Shown: positions 1-11,525 of the stretch, piece after piece | Layout: each line of letters starts with the position of its first letter | How positions within the stretch are numbered: the stretch's first letter is position 1 | Assembly (NCBI GenBank): GCA_029891385.1 | Contig: CM057226.1 | Coordinates: 91,830,977-91,894,976, forward strand | Length of the DNA stretch: 64,000 bases | Direction: 5' to 3' | Source: Erythroxylum novogranatense | Taxonomy: Eukaryota > Streptophyta > Magnoliopsida > Malpighiales > Erythroxylaceae | Notes under the pieces: generated by a model | The model's input: the letters and a program-made list of their open reading frames with translations, nothing else | What the model was told of the DNA's origin: nothing | Database searches by the model: none | Position numbers and translations under genes: made by a program

Positions 1-410
1 CCCTTGTTAGGTCAACATCTTGCACTCAGTAAGACACTAGCTTTGATACCCTTATCGTCTAATTTGTAACCTTCTGCTTTCGAAGTTTCTATTCTTTACA
101 TTGAATTGCAGCACTAGCTTTATTATGAAGTACTCAATCGCATAATCCTTTTCAATTTCTTCAAACTCATGAAATACCTCAATCGTTATCGATTTGCATA
201 TTTATAGCTATATTCGAAATGTTTCTGTCCGAATAATGTTTCCAAGCTTTCAAAGCAATACCTAATACAACAATTTTCAAGTCATCAATCACAATGCAGC
301 CCATGATGTTATACTTATCCCTAGATACATAATACCACTATACACTATTTCAACATATTGTATCATAACCTTTACTGGGACACTTTGTTATATACTGCAA
401 AATCTCCAAA
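1..410. other. No gene recognised, left edge
   Basis: AT-rich sequence downstream of the Helitron frame. The minus strand would continue the Helitron protein here, but the expected tyrosine motif and helicase sequence are not present and stops are frequent. One short open minus-strand stretch around 125-185 is acidic and matches nothing I recognise. Probably decayed or replaced Helitron sequence. Confidence 0.4.
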
Positions 411-2838
411 TTAAAGTGATACAATCCATACTCGAGTTGTCAATTTCTCAAAATGTCTCTTTTTCCATTCATCAGTCGTACGATTCACACGTTTTTTAAC
501 ATTAATGCGGCAGTCAAGCAACATCAGAAGGTACGGATTATGAGGAACCACCCATCTATTATCAACCTCGTGTTTGGATATTTTAACTTTTCTTCCATTA
601 TCTCTACGTCTATAGCACGGATAACTGTCTTCGCCATGGACAGTGAAAGGAGTAAAATCCTTGGGGTAATGACTTTTGCATACACCGTTTGTCATACAAG
701 GGCACTGTTTGTTGATAAAATCACAAGGACCGTGGATCATGTGCTTAATGACAAGAGAATATAGTCTAGAATTGTGATCAGGATTAGGTATTTCAGCTGA
801 TATGATTTAATCATAGGAATCTGGATTCAACAACTTAAATTGTGGTTGAAGTATTAGAAGCAAGTGAGCATGAGGGAATCCACGCTTTTGAAATTCAATT
901 ACGTAAACAAATGCGGCAACATCTCCGAATATTCCTTTTTTGATCAACTCATTTTTCAGAATTTCAAATTTCATACTGAACACTCTGGACAATAAATGGT
1001 CTACATCTTGTGCTTTTTCGTGGAATTTAAGATTCTCTTGTATTTCCTTCCACATAGGGTTGCAAGTCATAGTGAGAAAAATATCTGGTTTGCCATATTT
1101 TTCACTAGAGCCATTGCATCCAGATAACGTCGTTCATGTCCTTGGGCACCGATAAATGAAGCTGGGAGGACAACTCGCCTGCCAATTGTAGAAGCTTCAG
1201 TTTGACCAATATTAACGCTATCTAAAACACCCTGCAAAATGTTTGATCGTATTTCGTTCTGTTTTTTCCTATGGAATTCAAGCCGTGATGTTTCAATCTT
1301 TATATAAGAACCAACAACGAATTGTTGTAGTAGTCTTAAGCTGTGGATAAGCATGGATTCATCATAACTTCTCATTTGAAATCGATAGCAGTAATACTCT
1401 CTGGCAGATACTACGCTATGTTTGGAGGTCGCTCCTTCAGTAATTAGTAATAGTAAGAAAAAATTGATAAATTACTTTTGCCCAATTAGACAATATTTGG
1501 GAACCAAGGGAATAAGCACACAACTAACCTATGTTTTCGAGGGCAAATAATTCAGCTGCTTCAGTAAAAGTGTATAAAGGAGCACCGCTTGTTTGATCAG
1601 AACCATTGGTGCTGTTTGTTTGTGAATTTAACCGCTTAATGCGAGGATGCCATCCTGATTCACCCCGTGGAAACAGAAGTGGGTATTGAAGCGGGTCGTA
1701 GCATGCATAATAAGATTGAATTCTATAGCTCGGACCTGAGTGATTGTAGACTTGGATATGAGGAGATTTATCATGCTGTTCATCATCAGTTTCAGTCCAT
1801 ATAGCAGCTACTTGTGATGCAGTAGGAAGATTGTAAACGCGCTGATCAAGACCCAGATAACATCTCAGAACAATCTGGTGATTTTCAAGGGAAGGAATAT
1901 CTTTAAGACGGCGAAAGAACCTAGCATAAGGTTATCTTCAAGAATTGTCATAATCAGCTTCAATGTACTTTCACGAAGTTTATCAGAACTGCTGACCCTT
2001 TGTTTTAGTTCTTCATTGGTGTCAAAGAAATAAAGTTGGATTCCAGATACTTTATTGCTTGTCGGCACTAAACTGTCAAGGAAATGGTAAACTTGTCCTT
2101 GAACACGGAATGTATAAACTCCCGTTGTGTTTTTTGTCAGCTCACGATCATATCTGGCTCCATAGGAAGTGAAAGCTACATTGTTATTGTATGTACGAAC
2201 ATTCTTTCTGAAATGTTCGGATTCTTCGTCGCTATTTAGAAACAAAGACTTTAAAGCATAAGGCATCTGAGGAGCAACAATAGAAATTTGTCCGGACGAG
2301 CAACAAAACGATGAAGGTTCAAGGTAAAATCGTTTTGCGTTACAATATTGACAATCTGGAACATAAGGGAGCTGTTCAGGTTCAACTGGTAAATTCTGCA
2401 AGGATGTTAATGTTGAAGGAAATGTGCGATGATTTATCCCTTGAAACGTATAAAAAGGACATTATCATTATGTGGACTAGTTAGGTTGGAAATAGTTTCA
2501 ATATAGTGTAAAAAAGGTATCTTCATTTATGTGATCAGCATGGATATCAATACATGGGTCACGTATTTGATGATCAGAGGGTTCATGACTTGGAAGTTGA
2601 CTGGTGGAAGGTTCGATATTAATGAAAGAATCCTTCTGTTAAGGAGTTATTCTTTGCTGAAGTGTAGATGAAGTGGAAGTTGTGTTTTTTGCAGCTCGAT
2701 TTTCTCTACGTTGTCGCAACAATTCTTGTTTTTTTTTTCATTTGGCATTTCAGCATATTTTTGACGTCTTTTAGCATTTCTATCCATATGTAAATACCTG
2801 AGGAATCGACATAATATAAACGTCTTTGATCTATCCAT
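411..2838 (-). pseudogene. Helitron Rep (HUH endonuclease) N-terminal remnant
   Basis: Rolling-circle transposase of a plant Helitron, which would nick and transfer DNA in the nucleus. The minus strand gives the family's segments in order: a basic N-terminus (2838-2647), the cysteine-bearing segment CQYCNAKRFY (2401-1865), the motif CYDPLQYPLLFPRGESGW near 1700-1640, the DAMALV segment (1375-1067), the catalytic two-histidine motif RGFPHAHLLL near 900-860, and the Cys/His segment after HMIHGPC (740-411). Breaks: a frameshift near 1090, a TAA near 807 where glutamine is usual, and several gaps upstream. The tyrosine motif and Pif1-type helicase that should follow are absent, so it is inactive. 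Family assignment is secure from motif order; element ends were not found. Confidence 0.85.
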
Positions 2839-2865
2839 TCATGATGTTCGGTCAAAATGAATTGT

Positions 2866-2968
2866 TAGATATATATATACAGGCCTACATACATTGATAT
2901 ATATATGTATATATACATATATATATCAATATATATCTATATAGCTATATCGATATATATATATAGAA
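2866..2968. repeat. AT/TA microsatellite
   Basis: Runs of ATATAT with a few interruptions, about 100 bp, just upstream of the Helitron frame. Simple-sequence repeat with no other content. Confidence 0.8.
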
Positions 2969-3035
2969 ACACTAAAATTGAATATATATTATAAATTGTA
3001 TCACAGTAAACATGTAAAAATAACATTTTGTTAAA

Positions 3036-3310
3036 AAATTTATTTCATTTAACTACACATACCTTACTACACGAAGAATGCAGCAAAGAATAAGCAGGGG
3101 ACCTATAAAAAATAGAGTATACATGCAGTCAGAACGTAGAAAGGAGAATATGCTCTATTCAGGTTAATAAATAACAATAGCAGAATTTTTACATTAAATT
3201 TATTTAACCTAAGCATATATACCTTAGTACTCCAAGAATGCAGCAGAGAATAAGCACGGGACCTTACAAAAATGGAGTATAAATGCAGTCAGAATCTAGA
3301 ACGGAGAATT
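3036..3310. repeat. Diverged direct repeat, about 115 bp, two copies
   Basis: Copy 1 is about 3036-3150 and copy 2 about 3195-3310. Both read from a TTTATTT start through GAATGCAGCA, GAATAAGCA and GCAGTCAGAA to GGAGAAT, with scattered substitutions. No coding content; likely part of a decayed transposon. Confidence 0.65.
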
Positions 3311-3479
3311 TGATAACTAAAAGAAGAGGGTAATTGAGAGAAGTAAAGTTTGGGTGGAGAAAATGTTTTAGCGGTTGGGATAGATTTGCTTTAAGGGTTA
3401 AGACATGAGAACAGGTAACAAGTTAGAATATAAAGGTGTCAGTGGAGTGCGTGCGACAGATCAAATTTCGTTCTAAGTT

Positions 3480-5056
3480 ATTTTGATGCCAAAGAAATGG
3501 CCCTTGAATGATTGATTGATAAACGGATGCAAAAAGGCAAGCTTCGAAAGAAGAGGAAATGATTGTAGAAGGTGAACCTGTCAGGAAGAAGAGTAAAGGC
3601 AAACAATGATAGTAATTTCAGAAGAAGAGAAAATAATTGTAGAAGGTCAACTCGTGCAGAGTAGTACATGTATAATAATTTTATCACCTATGAATTGAAA
3701 CGTCGATCTCTACTCGGTGCTCTTCTTCTCTAATTACATTCATGTTTGCTTACTTCTTCAATACGTTTTAAGGTGAATCGACATTATTATACCGGTTAGA
3801 AGATTATTCCATACAAGAAAACAGTGCGAATGTACGGTTCATACATTTTGGGGGTTAGCGTGTCTTTCCTTGCCACAAGCAAAAAATTATGACGGTCTCA
3901 CCTATGAATTAAAACGTCAATCTCTGTTTTGGTGTTTACTTCTGCAATACGCTATTGGCAGTGTTTGACATTATACCTATTAATTGAAACGTCAATCAAC
4001 CCGATGGAAGAAATGCATGCGATTAAAAGGAGGAGATTGTTAAGTCAAAACGACTTTACATAAATGATTTTGATGAAGTACAAATAATGATGAAAAAGGA
4101 GAGGATGAAAACAAGACGAAAGTTGAAAAGCAAACGCAAGTTGAAAAGCAGATGGAAGCAAAACCAAATGAAGCAAAAGCGCATCAAGCAAAAGGCATTT
4201 AAAGCAAAAGGCATTTAAAGTTGTGCAAAAGTATACGAGAGTAAAAGCAGACGATGGAAAGCAGACGAAAGCAAACTACGTGTGAATTAAGAATCAGTTT
4301 GAGTTAGTTACAAAACTCAATTGAATAACCGGTTCTTTCAAGATTCAAGCAATCTCTGTTCTGGTTATCTTCTTCTTGCCAAAAACAGAAAATAATTGTA
4401 GAAGGTCAACCTGTCAGGAGTAGCACGTGACAAATCTATCACCTATGAATTGAAACGTCAATCTCTGTTCTGGTCCTCTTCTTCTCTTTGCACTCCTCAT
4501 GTTTGCTTACTTCTGGAATACGTTATTGGCATTTGGCAAGAATCGACATTATCATACAAGTTAGAAGATTATTGGATACAAGAAAAACAAACGTGAAAGT
4601 GATTCATACATTTTGGGGGTTAGCGTGTCTTTCCTTGCCACAAATAAATAATTATGACGGTGTCCAGAAGTCTATCACGTATGAATTGAAACGTCAATCT
4701 CTGTTCTGGTCTACTTATGCAATACGCTATCGGCAGTGTTTGACATTATTATAGCGGCTAGAAGATTGTACCTATTAATTGAAAACTCAATCTACGTGGC
4801 AGAAAAAATCTACACAGTTAAAAAGGACGAGATTGTTAAGTCAAAACAACTCGACATCAATGATTTTGATGAAGTACAAATAATGATGAAAAAGCAGACG
4901 ATGAAAAGCAGATGAAGAAAAATAGACGGAACCTATTGAAAAGCATGTTAAGTCAAAATGACTTGAGATATATGATTTTAATGAATAACTGACGAACAAA
5001 AACAGACGAAGTACAAAAACAGACGGAGAATGCGAAAGCATAAATAATATGTTCAC
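3480..5056 (+). repeat. Tandemly duplicated Copia 3' end and LTR-start sequence
   Basis: A segment of about 0.8 kb occurs twice: landmarks GAATTGAAACGTCAATCTC, CATTTTGGGGGTTAGCGTG and GTGTTTGACATTAT recur at 3690-3990 and 4445-4750. Each copy ends in a purine tract followed by TGTTAAGTCAAAAC (4038 and 4834). A third weaker start lies at 4946. The same TGTTAAGTC start, on the other strand, begins the LTRs at 14631-15705 and 21519-22609, so these are related Copia-type 3' ends in plus orientation. The GCAGACG-rich sequence after each start matches the CGTCTGC-rich interior of those LTRs. Old, rearranged, and without any open protein frame. Confidence 0.65.
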
Positions 5057-5277
5057 TTCGACTCTTATTTATAACCTTGGTGTTCAACTAGTTCTTCAAT
5101 CTTGCTTCTTGAACCTTGAAACAAGCAGTTATTTAGTTAAGTTCTGTCTTTTGCTTTTGCTTCCGTCTGCTCTTGCTTTCGTCTGCTTTTCAACTTGCGT
5201 ATGTTTTCCTTCTTTCGTCTACTTGTCACATTTCGTCTGCTTTTCAAGTTCATGTAAATATGAATTTATTGTTCTAA

Positions 5278-5412
5278 AAATATTGGCCTTTGGTTTTGAT
5301 TTTATGATATATTTAACCATGTTGAGATTTCGTCTAATTTCCCTGAACCGTTCTTTACTTAATGGTTTAGCGAAGATGTCCACTCATTGATACTCTGTTT
5401 CAACGAACTGTC
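5278..5412 (-). pseudogene. Copia RNase H C-terminal fragment
   Basis: The minus strand reads VDIFAKPLSKERFREIRRNL, the usual tail of Ty1/Copia polyproteins (D-[IM]-[FL]-T-K-x-L followed by a basic helix). An in-frame stop lies just before VDIF. No reverse transcriptase precedes it; the sequence to the right changes to a plus-strand resistance-gene fragment. This is a truncated relic. Confidence 0.7.
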
Positions 5413-5430
5413 CATTTCTGAAAACACAAT

Positions 5431-5915
5431 AGAAATGAAGTTGTATGTCAAGAATCTAGATATCTCAATACACGTAGTAGATTATGGGATCCAAAAGATG
5501 TCTTTAAAGTACTTGCAGAGGACAAGGTAAAATTAGTCACCTACTTTCTATATGAGATTTTTAAGTTGTGTATTGATATTATCTTAAGAACAATATATAT
5601 TGCAAAACTTTGAACTTATGGTTTTCAAATAAGGATATTTTAAACATACCTTCAATTATTATAATATAATTTTGAAAATCATTTAAACTTTCTTTTTTAC
5701 TAAAAAGAAATATTTGATTGTTATTTCTTAGGGAGCGGAAGCAGCGGAAAGCATAAGGTTGGATGTGTCCAAAATATAGGAGATAGATTTAAATGCAGAA
5801 GTGGATATATGGCCATGGTTATTCGTTAGGGGATGTAGCCTTGTTCAAGTTCAATTTAGATGAAGATGCAAGTACAGAAATCCTGAAGTGCGGCATCACT
5901 CCATTATATTCCTAA
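5431..5915 (+). pseudogene. TIR-NBS-LRR resistance gene fragment (NB-ARC end, linker, C-JID)
   Basis: Exon-like block 5431-5526 encodes NEVVCQES followed by RSRLWDPKDVFKVLAEDK, the conserved end of the NB-ARC domain of plant TIR-NBS-LRR immune receptors (family pattern GREIVRQES...RSRLWDPEDV). It ends at a GTAAAA donor; an acceptor TTTCTTAG precedes 5732, matching the conserved TNL intron before the LRR linker. The next block continues GAEAAESIRLDVSKI, then a TAG, then EIDLNAE. From about 5810 another frame reads GDVALFKFNLDEDASTEILK and CGITPLYS then TAA (5913-5915), which resembles the post-LRR C-JID domain. TIR, most of NB-ARC and all LRRs are missing: an internally deleted pseudogene, probably moved by a transposon. 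Confidence 0.75.
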
Positions 5916-6125
5916 TATCAGGATCAATTCTATTAAGCATTCGAGTTTCCTACTCCAGTGTCCATTATGTTTTATAGCAAATTTGATGTAGTTCGTCAAA
6001 GCTCGTTACTTCTCTCATAAGGAAACTGAACTTCAAATGCGCTTTTACGATTAAATGCCTTTTATGCTTCGCCTGCTTTTTGTTTGTATCGCTCGCTTTT
6101 AGTGCATCTTTATGTCTTCATCTGA
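5916..6125. other. Spacer, nothing recognised
   Basis: No coding or structural signal, except that it turns pyrimidine-rich toward the tandem repeat that follows. Confidence 0.4.
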
Positions 6126-6335
6126 CTTTTGTATTCTCCGTCTGTATTGTTAACTTCGTCTACTTTTTCAACTCCGTTTATATTTTTAACTTCGTCTACT
6201 TTTTCAACTCCGTCTATATTTATAACTTCGTCTACTTTTTCAACTCCATCTATTTTTAACTTCGTCTACTTTCTCAACTCCGTCTGTTTTTCTCTTCTTC
6301 GTCTGTCTTTTCAACTTCGTCTGTTAGAGGTGAGG
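6126..6335. repeat. Minisatellite, unit about 34-36 bp
   Basis: About five imperfect copies of a pyrimidine-rich unit containing TTCGTCTACTTTTTCAACTC. The same CGTCTGC/CGTCTAC vocabulary fills the middle of the Copia-type LTRs at 15300-15550 and 22200-22440, so this is probably a decayed LTR interior. Confidence 0.75.
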
Positions 6336-6639
6336 AAAAGCAGACGATGGAAACCAAACCAAAGCAAATCACCTCCGAATTAAGAAGCGAGACGATAGAA
6401 GAAGCAAATCACCTCCCAATTAAGAAACGAGACGATAGAAGTGAGACGATAGAAGTGAAACGATCAAAGTCAGATATTGAAAAGTGAAAAGCAGACTGAA
6501 GAAAGACATAAAGTAGAAAAAGTTAGAGCAAGCGAAACTAAGACATAAAACTTTACAAAGTAATATGTCACATTCTTGAAAAATAGCACGAAGCGATATG
6601 TGCAATTACTATATTATTCAAATCTGCACTACGTCTTCT

Positions 6640-6962
6640 AAAACTTTACAAAGCTGTATTATATGGATGAGACCGATGATGAATCGCTTTCATTAAAGTA
6701 GATGATTCCTGGTGATAATCCTGAAACCTCTGTTTTGACAGAGGAGTTCCTTTCTGACATGAGAAAAATATATGTACAAGGAAAGAGGATGCTGGTGGTG
6801 AAGTAACAGCTTTGCAATTTATGATAAATCTCCTCATATCCAAGTCTGCACTACGCCTTCTTTGTTTGAGGCACTCTTTTTCAGAAGTCTCGACTACGTC
6901 TTCTTTATTCGAGCCATCTGTTTTACGCATGGCAACATGATAAATCTCCTCATGTCCAAGTC
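6640..6962 (+). other. Short Helitron-like fragments, otherwise unrecognised
   Basis: Two stretches (6821-6850 and about 6927-6962) share the string GATAAATCTCCTCAT and read DKSPHIQVC / HDKSPHVQVC. The Helitron frame reads DKSPHIQV on the minus strand near 1752-1782. So pieces of the same Helitron protein lie here in the opposite orientation. The remainder has frequent stops and no family match. Confidence 0.5.
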
Positions 6963-6972
6963 TGTTGTAGGC

Positions 6973-7342
6973 CAACAATAACAGTGGACAGCAACAACAA
7001 TCGACGGCATCAACAACAAAACTCGGAAAACATCTGTACACACCAAAACAAAAAAAAGCTTAAAAAAGTTTTACAAGTAAAGAACAACTGGAAACCGAGA
7101 TGATGCGCTTACAACATCCGACGTCCAGTTGGTCAACAACCTTATGCTAGGTTCACGCAGCAACAACAGTGGACAGCAACAACAGTCGACAGGAACAACA
7201 ACGAAACTCGGAAAATATCTGTACACACCAGAACAAAAAAAAACTTAAAGAAGATTTACAAGTAAAGAACAACTGGAAACCGAGACGATGCGATTACAAC
7301 ATTCGACGTCCAGTTGGTGAACAACCTTATGCTAGGTTCACG
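6973..7342. repeat. Tandem duplication, about 185 bp, two copies
   Basis: Copies at 6973-7157 and 7161-7342 both run from CAACAA and CAGTGGACAGC through CTGTACACACCA and AAAGAACAACTGGAAACCGAGA to CCTTATGCTAGGTTCACG. They differ by scattered substitutions. No stable reading frame is shared by both copies. Confidence 0.85.
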
Positions 7343-7735
7343 TCCTAGGTTCATGTCGAAACCACTGATACTCTCTCGACACCAACAACAGCTACGACAA
7401 CCACAACTGGAATGGAAAAAGCAGAGGAAGGCAAGGGCGGAGAGGAAAAACAAAGACAAAGAAAGGAGACAACATGGATCTATTCCGTGATCGTTCGTCC
7501 CATTCGCTCTTTAAGTAGTCACAAGCGCGACCGCCTGACAAACTATTGCATCAAAAGATTGGGTCAGAAGATTGCGTGCATATCACGCTTATTTGGGTCA
7601 GAAGAAGATTGCGTGTATATCGCGCAAAGACACAAAATTCAATAAACAGAAAGAAAGAAAAAGAAAGAATATAAGCCGCTGGATTAAATGGACGATAGGG
7701 ATCTATTCCGTGGTCGTCCATCCGGTCGCTCTTAG
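7343..7735. other. Purine-rich spacer with a short direct repeat
   Basis: Contains two copies of GGATCTATTCCGTG (about 7475 and 7707), each followed by a CGCTCTT motif, and a repeated GGGTCAGAAGA/GATTGCGTG pair near 7560-7620. Open frames here are short and show no recognisable protein. Confidence 0.4.
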
Positions 7736-8720
7736 TATATATACTTAATAAATGGTAACACTAATGAGTATGCTATGACATCCCATGTTACTAAAAATAT
7801 GATGCTTTAGTAACAGTTTTGACATGTCATTATCTAGTTTAATATAACATTTATTGATAGTTATAAATGCGTTTATATTACATTTTATAAATGCTATAAA
7901 TTAGTTATTTGTTACATTTTTAAAATGTTATATATTAACTTTTTTAACATCCTTAAATTATTGTAGATATGTATTTTGTAACATTTTGAAATGTTAAAAA
8001 GATTTTTCATAACATTGTTTAAATGTCATTATTGAGTTTATTATAGCATTTATTAATAGCTATAAATGATTTTATGTTATATTTTGTAAATGTTATTAAT
8101 TAACTATTTATAACATTTTTAATTGGTACAGATTAGATTTTCACAACATTATTAAAGGGTTATAAACATGAATTTTGTAACATTTTAAAATATTATAGAT
8201 AAGTTTTCCGTGGCATTAATAGAGCGTTGTTATTGAGTTTATTATAGCATTTATTGATAGCTATAAATGATTTTATATTATATTTTATAAATGTTATTAA
8301 TTAGCTATTTGTAACATTTTTGAACTGTTATATATTAAATTTTTGCAACATTATTAACATGTAGTAAATATGAATTTTGTAACATTTTAAAATGTTATAG
8401 CTAAGTTTTTCATGACATTGATAGAATGTCGTCGTTAAGTTTATTATAACATTTATTGATAGATACAAATAATTTTATATTATATTTTATAAATGTTATT
8501 AATTAACAATTTGTAACATTTTAAACTGTTATATATTAACTTTTACAACATCATTAATATGTAGTAGATATGAATTTTGTAACATTTTAAAATGTTATAG
8601 ATAAGTTTTCCATGACATTAATAGAATGCTATCGTTTAGTTTATTATAGCATTGTTGATGCTATTATAATAGTGTTACTAATATATCTTGTGTAACTTAT
8701 ATAAATAATGATACACTAAT
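7736..8720. repeat. TAACATT repeat array, units of about 200 bp (CACTA-like subterminal type)
   Basis: A unit beginning near TTTATTATAGCATTTATTGA and containing GTAACATTTTAAAATGTTATAG recurs near 7837, 8035, 8236, 8438 and 8638, about 200 bp apart. Inner palindromes such as ACATTTTAAAATGT are conserved between copies. The last part (8665-8720) carries GTGTAACTTATATAAA, the word that dominates 22700-23600, where the array ends in a CACTA-like terminus. This suggests one element once joined the two arrays. No terminal inverted repeat is visible at the left edge. Confidence 0.75.
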
Positions 8721-8920
8721 GTGGAAACAAATTTATAACTATAAAATTAACTTTTCAAAAATAAATTTTGTTGTTCATCAAAGATGAGCAAATCATAGAA
8801 AATGAACACATAAACACTGATAACAAAAAACAATAACATGTCTCTAAATCGTTATTCCAAAATAGTTTCTAAATTATTGAAACAAAAACTGGCTATCATA
8901 TCATCTTCAATTTCCATATG

Positions 8921-10285
8921 CTACCTCTCATGATTATTCAACCATTTCAAGTATTCTCTATTGTCCTTTTCTGCCATGTACTCCAACAAAAAGTTTGTAG
9001 CGCTAAGTTTGATCCCTCTAATCTCAAGATACTTGTGGAAAGCCTTTTGCAAATTCTCATCCAAGTCACTGCCAAATCGAAACCTAAAAATGCGTTAGCA
9101 AAAAGCCATTAGCAGAAGCCAACAATTGCAAACTTTCAGGCAATCCATATCATAAGCTTACTTTAAAACATGTAATTCATATTACAATCAGGCAATTCAT
9201 ATCACAGAACTTACTTAAAGTCAGGGCCCTCATACGCAAGTTGATCTTCGGAAATACTCGAGTCCTTAATTGCCAAGTTATCGATAGATATCTCATCAGG
9301 AAAAGCAGTGACACCAATCTCCAAAAACTTACTACTGTTATCCTTAGAAATTATCACAACCAATGGAACACTAGGCGAGGTATTGGATTCAGTATTATCA
9401 TCATCTTCATTACCCTCTTCAACTTCGACATTAGGCATATCAACTTCTACTTTGATAGTCTCGTCAAGGTACTTCCTTTTCAACAATACCTAGTGGAAAG
9501 GTAGATTAGAAATACATGAACACAAATGAAGACATAATGCATAGGCATAAGTGGATTACTTGAACTAACATTAAACCTTTGAAAAATAAGAAAGATCATT
9601 TAAGCCTAAATATTAGACAAGCCAATTCAGTCCTATCTACTCTATATCTGGAAAAATCTATCAAAGAAACAAAACTTTTAATCTCTTTACGCCAAATGTC
9701 TCTATTGATAAATTCAAGTTAATGAGAATTATGTGAACAAAGAGAAATTAGAAAACATGAAAGATCCAAATCTCATATCAATTATCACATCGAAAGACAT
9801 TCTAAATTTTCGGTCCTCGAATTAGACTTTCTAACTTATGCAAAATTAGACTTAGAAAATTTTCCAAATTAGCAAATCAAGAGTAGAAGCTAAAAATAAA
9901 TAATAAACCCCAATACAGAAAAACTGCAACTAGTTATTTCCATAGTCAGTTACATCTCCACTGTAGTAGGAGAATGGCATTAGCCTGGAGAGTATAGACT
10001 TTATAATAGCTAGTCAGACCTATGCACTAGTTATTTCCACAGTCAGAAATCCAACCAAAATTCTCTAGTCAATAGTTCCTAAAACTACAAAACAACCTAC
10101 TCAACAATTTCAAAGGAACACGAGATAATCTTATTCCTCTCAACGATAGAGATAGCAGAGCTAGCAATCATGATAAGATATATACTCAACAAGCACAACA
10201 GAAAGGAGCACTAACATTACCTGGAATAGCATTTCGCTAGGTTGAATATCACGATGTGTATTCACCAAATCAAGACATTCTGTAC
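8921..10285 (-). CDS. MAM33/p32-type mitochondrial glycoprotein gene, last three exons
   Basis: The family (eukaryotic p32/MAM33, plant mitochondrial glycoprotein family) forms acidic trimers in the mitochondrial matrix. Minus-strand exons: 10285-10221 (ends SEMLFQ), 9489-9215 (starts VLLKRKYLDETIKVEVDMP, acidic loop EEGNEDDDN, then PLVVIISKD, DEISIDNLA, SEDQLAYEGPDF) and 9068-8921 (DLDENLQKAFHKYLEIRGIK, NREYLKWL, stop TAG). Splice signals fit: donors GTAATG and GTAAGT, and the joins keep frame (phase 0, then AA+T giving Asn before DLDEN). The C-terminus NNHER departs from the usual KNLKSFVE ending. No exon for the N-terminal targeting peptide was found, so it is partial: a gene with distant exons or a captured fragment. 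It starts about 200 bp from the repeat array. Confidence 0.78.
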
Positions 10286-11525
10286 CTATAAGAAATCAGG
10301 CATGGATTAATTACCCTAAGTTAATCCTAAGTTGAATTAAAAAGCCACCCTAAGCTGATGCCTCACTCTTTCACTAGTTCAATTCCCATTCTGTACCAAG
10401 AAAGGCCAAATTTGTAGCAGCGATATTCTTCTAATCTAGTAATAACAATCAAATGCATGAAGTAAAAAAAAAATGCATTGAAAAAAGGAGGACGTACTCA
10501 AACCAAAGAACAACCAAAATTGTGTCATGTTAACAAAACATCTTATTTGAAATCTTATCTTCTTCTTTTTTTCATCTCTCATTTTTCTTTCCATGTCTTT
10601 GGAAGAAGTCTATCACCCAAAAGAAGCTATAAATGGGATTTGCTCAAGTCTGTGAAAAAGTCAAAAGAACGATCCAACCAGAGGTGCGAAAATATTTTAC
10701 ATACCAAGAACTTGCTTGTAGTGAAGAAGATGTACTGAAGTAAAAACAGTCAACAAACACATAATTAATAGAAACCACCACCAACATTGTGAAATTCGGA
10801 TACAGAAAAAGAAGTCATAAAGATCAAAAATTACGGAATCCTGGCGAAGACAATGATAGTGATATAGGATAAGTCAAGAAAGCAATAAAGATTTCTTCTT
10901 TACAAGAAATAACAAAATGTAACAACATAATTTGTCAAAAGTAAACTCCATCTATTCAGACTAAAGTTCGGAAATAAACACAAAGATATAGACCCTCAGA
11001 AAAAGTAACTCCTAATAGGAAGTTGAAACGTTGTACTTAGTAACAGTGATGAAAAATTAGCAGAAGAAAGTCTAAAAAGGATAGGCACTTCTCAATTAAA
11101 TGGCAACTTCAGTTTACTAAACTTAAAGAGGGATACAAAAAGGAAGCACAAAACCATCCTTGTGCACAGCAGAGTCGCAGATGTTCATACTGGAAGGAAG
11201 GAACATATTCACAGCAGTAATTAGACAAGCCTAAAAAACAATGGTCTAGGAGGAGGATTTTAACATCCTCTCGAAACCCAATGGTTCCAAATCCATAAGT
11301 AATATTTGAATTGAATATCTGAGAGGAACTCTTACCCATGCTAAAGTTGCTCCAAAATCCACCGCAAAAAGTGAGGTAACCCTCCTGAGATTATGCTAAT
11401 TCAAATCCAGAGATATCAGATCAGATTTCCAGTTTTCGACAAAATAGATCAAAGGAAGAAGAAATAGACTAGTTCATGAAAAGGAACTTACCTAAGTACT
11501 CATCTTCCTCTTTCGTCTGTCACCG
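10286..11525. other. AT-rich spacer upstream of the MAM33-like exons
   Basis: If the minus-strand MAM33-like gene is real, its first exon or exons should lie here or beyond. I found no segment encoding a recognisable mitochondrial leader or the upstream acidic region. Short open frames (10478-10738 plus, 11339-11109 minus) show no family features. Confidence 0.35.
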
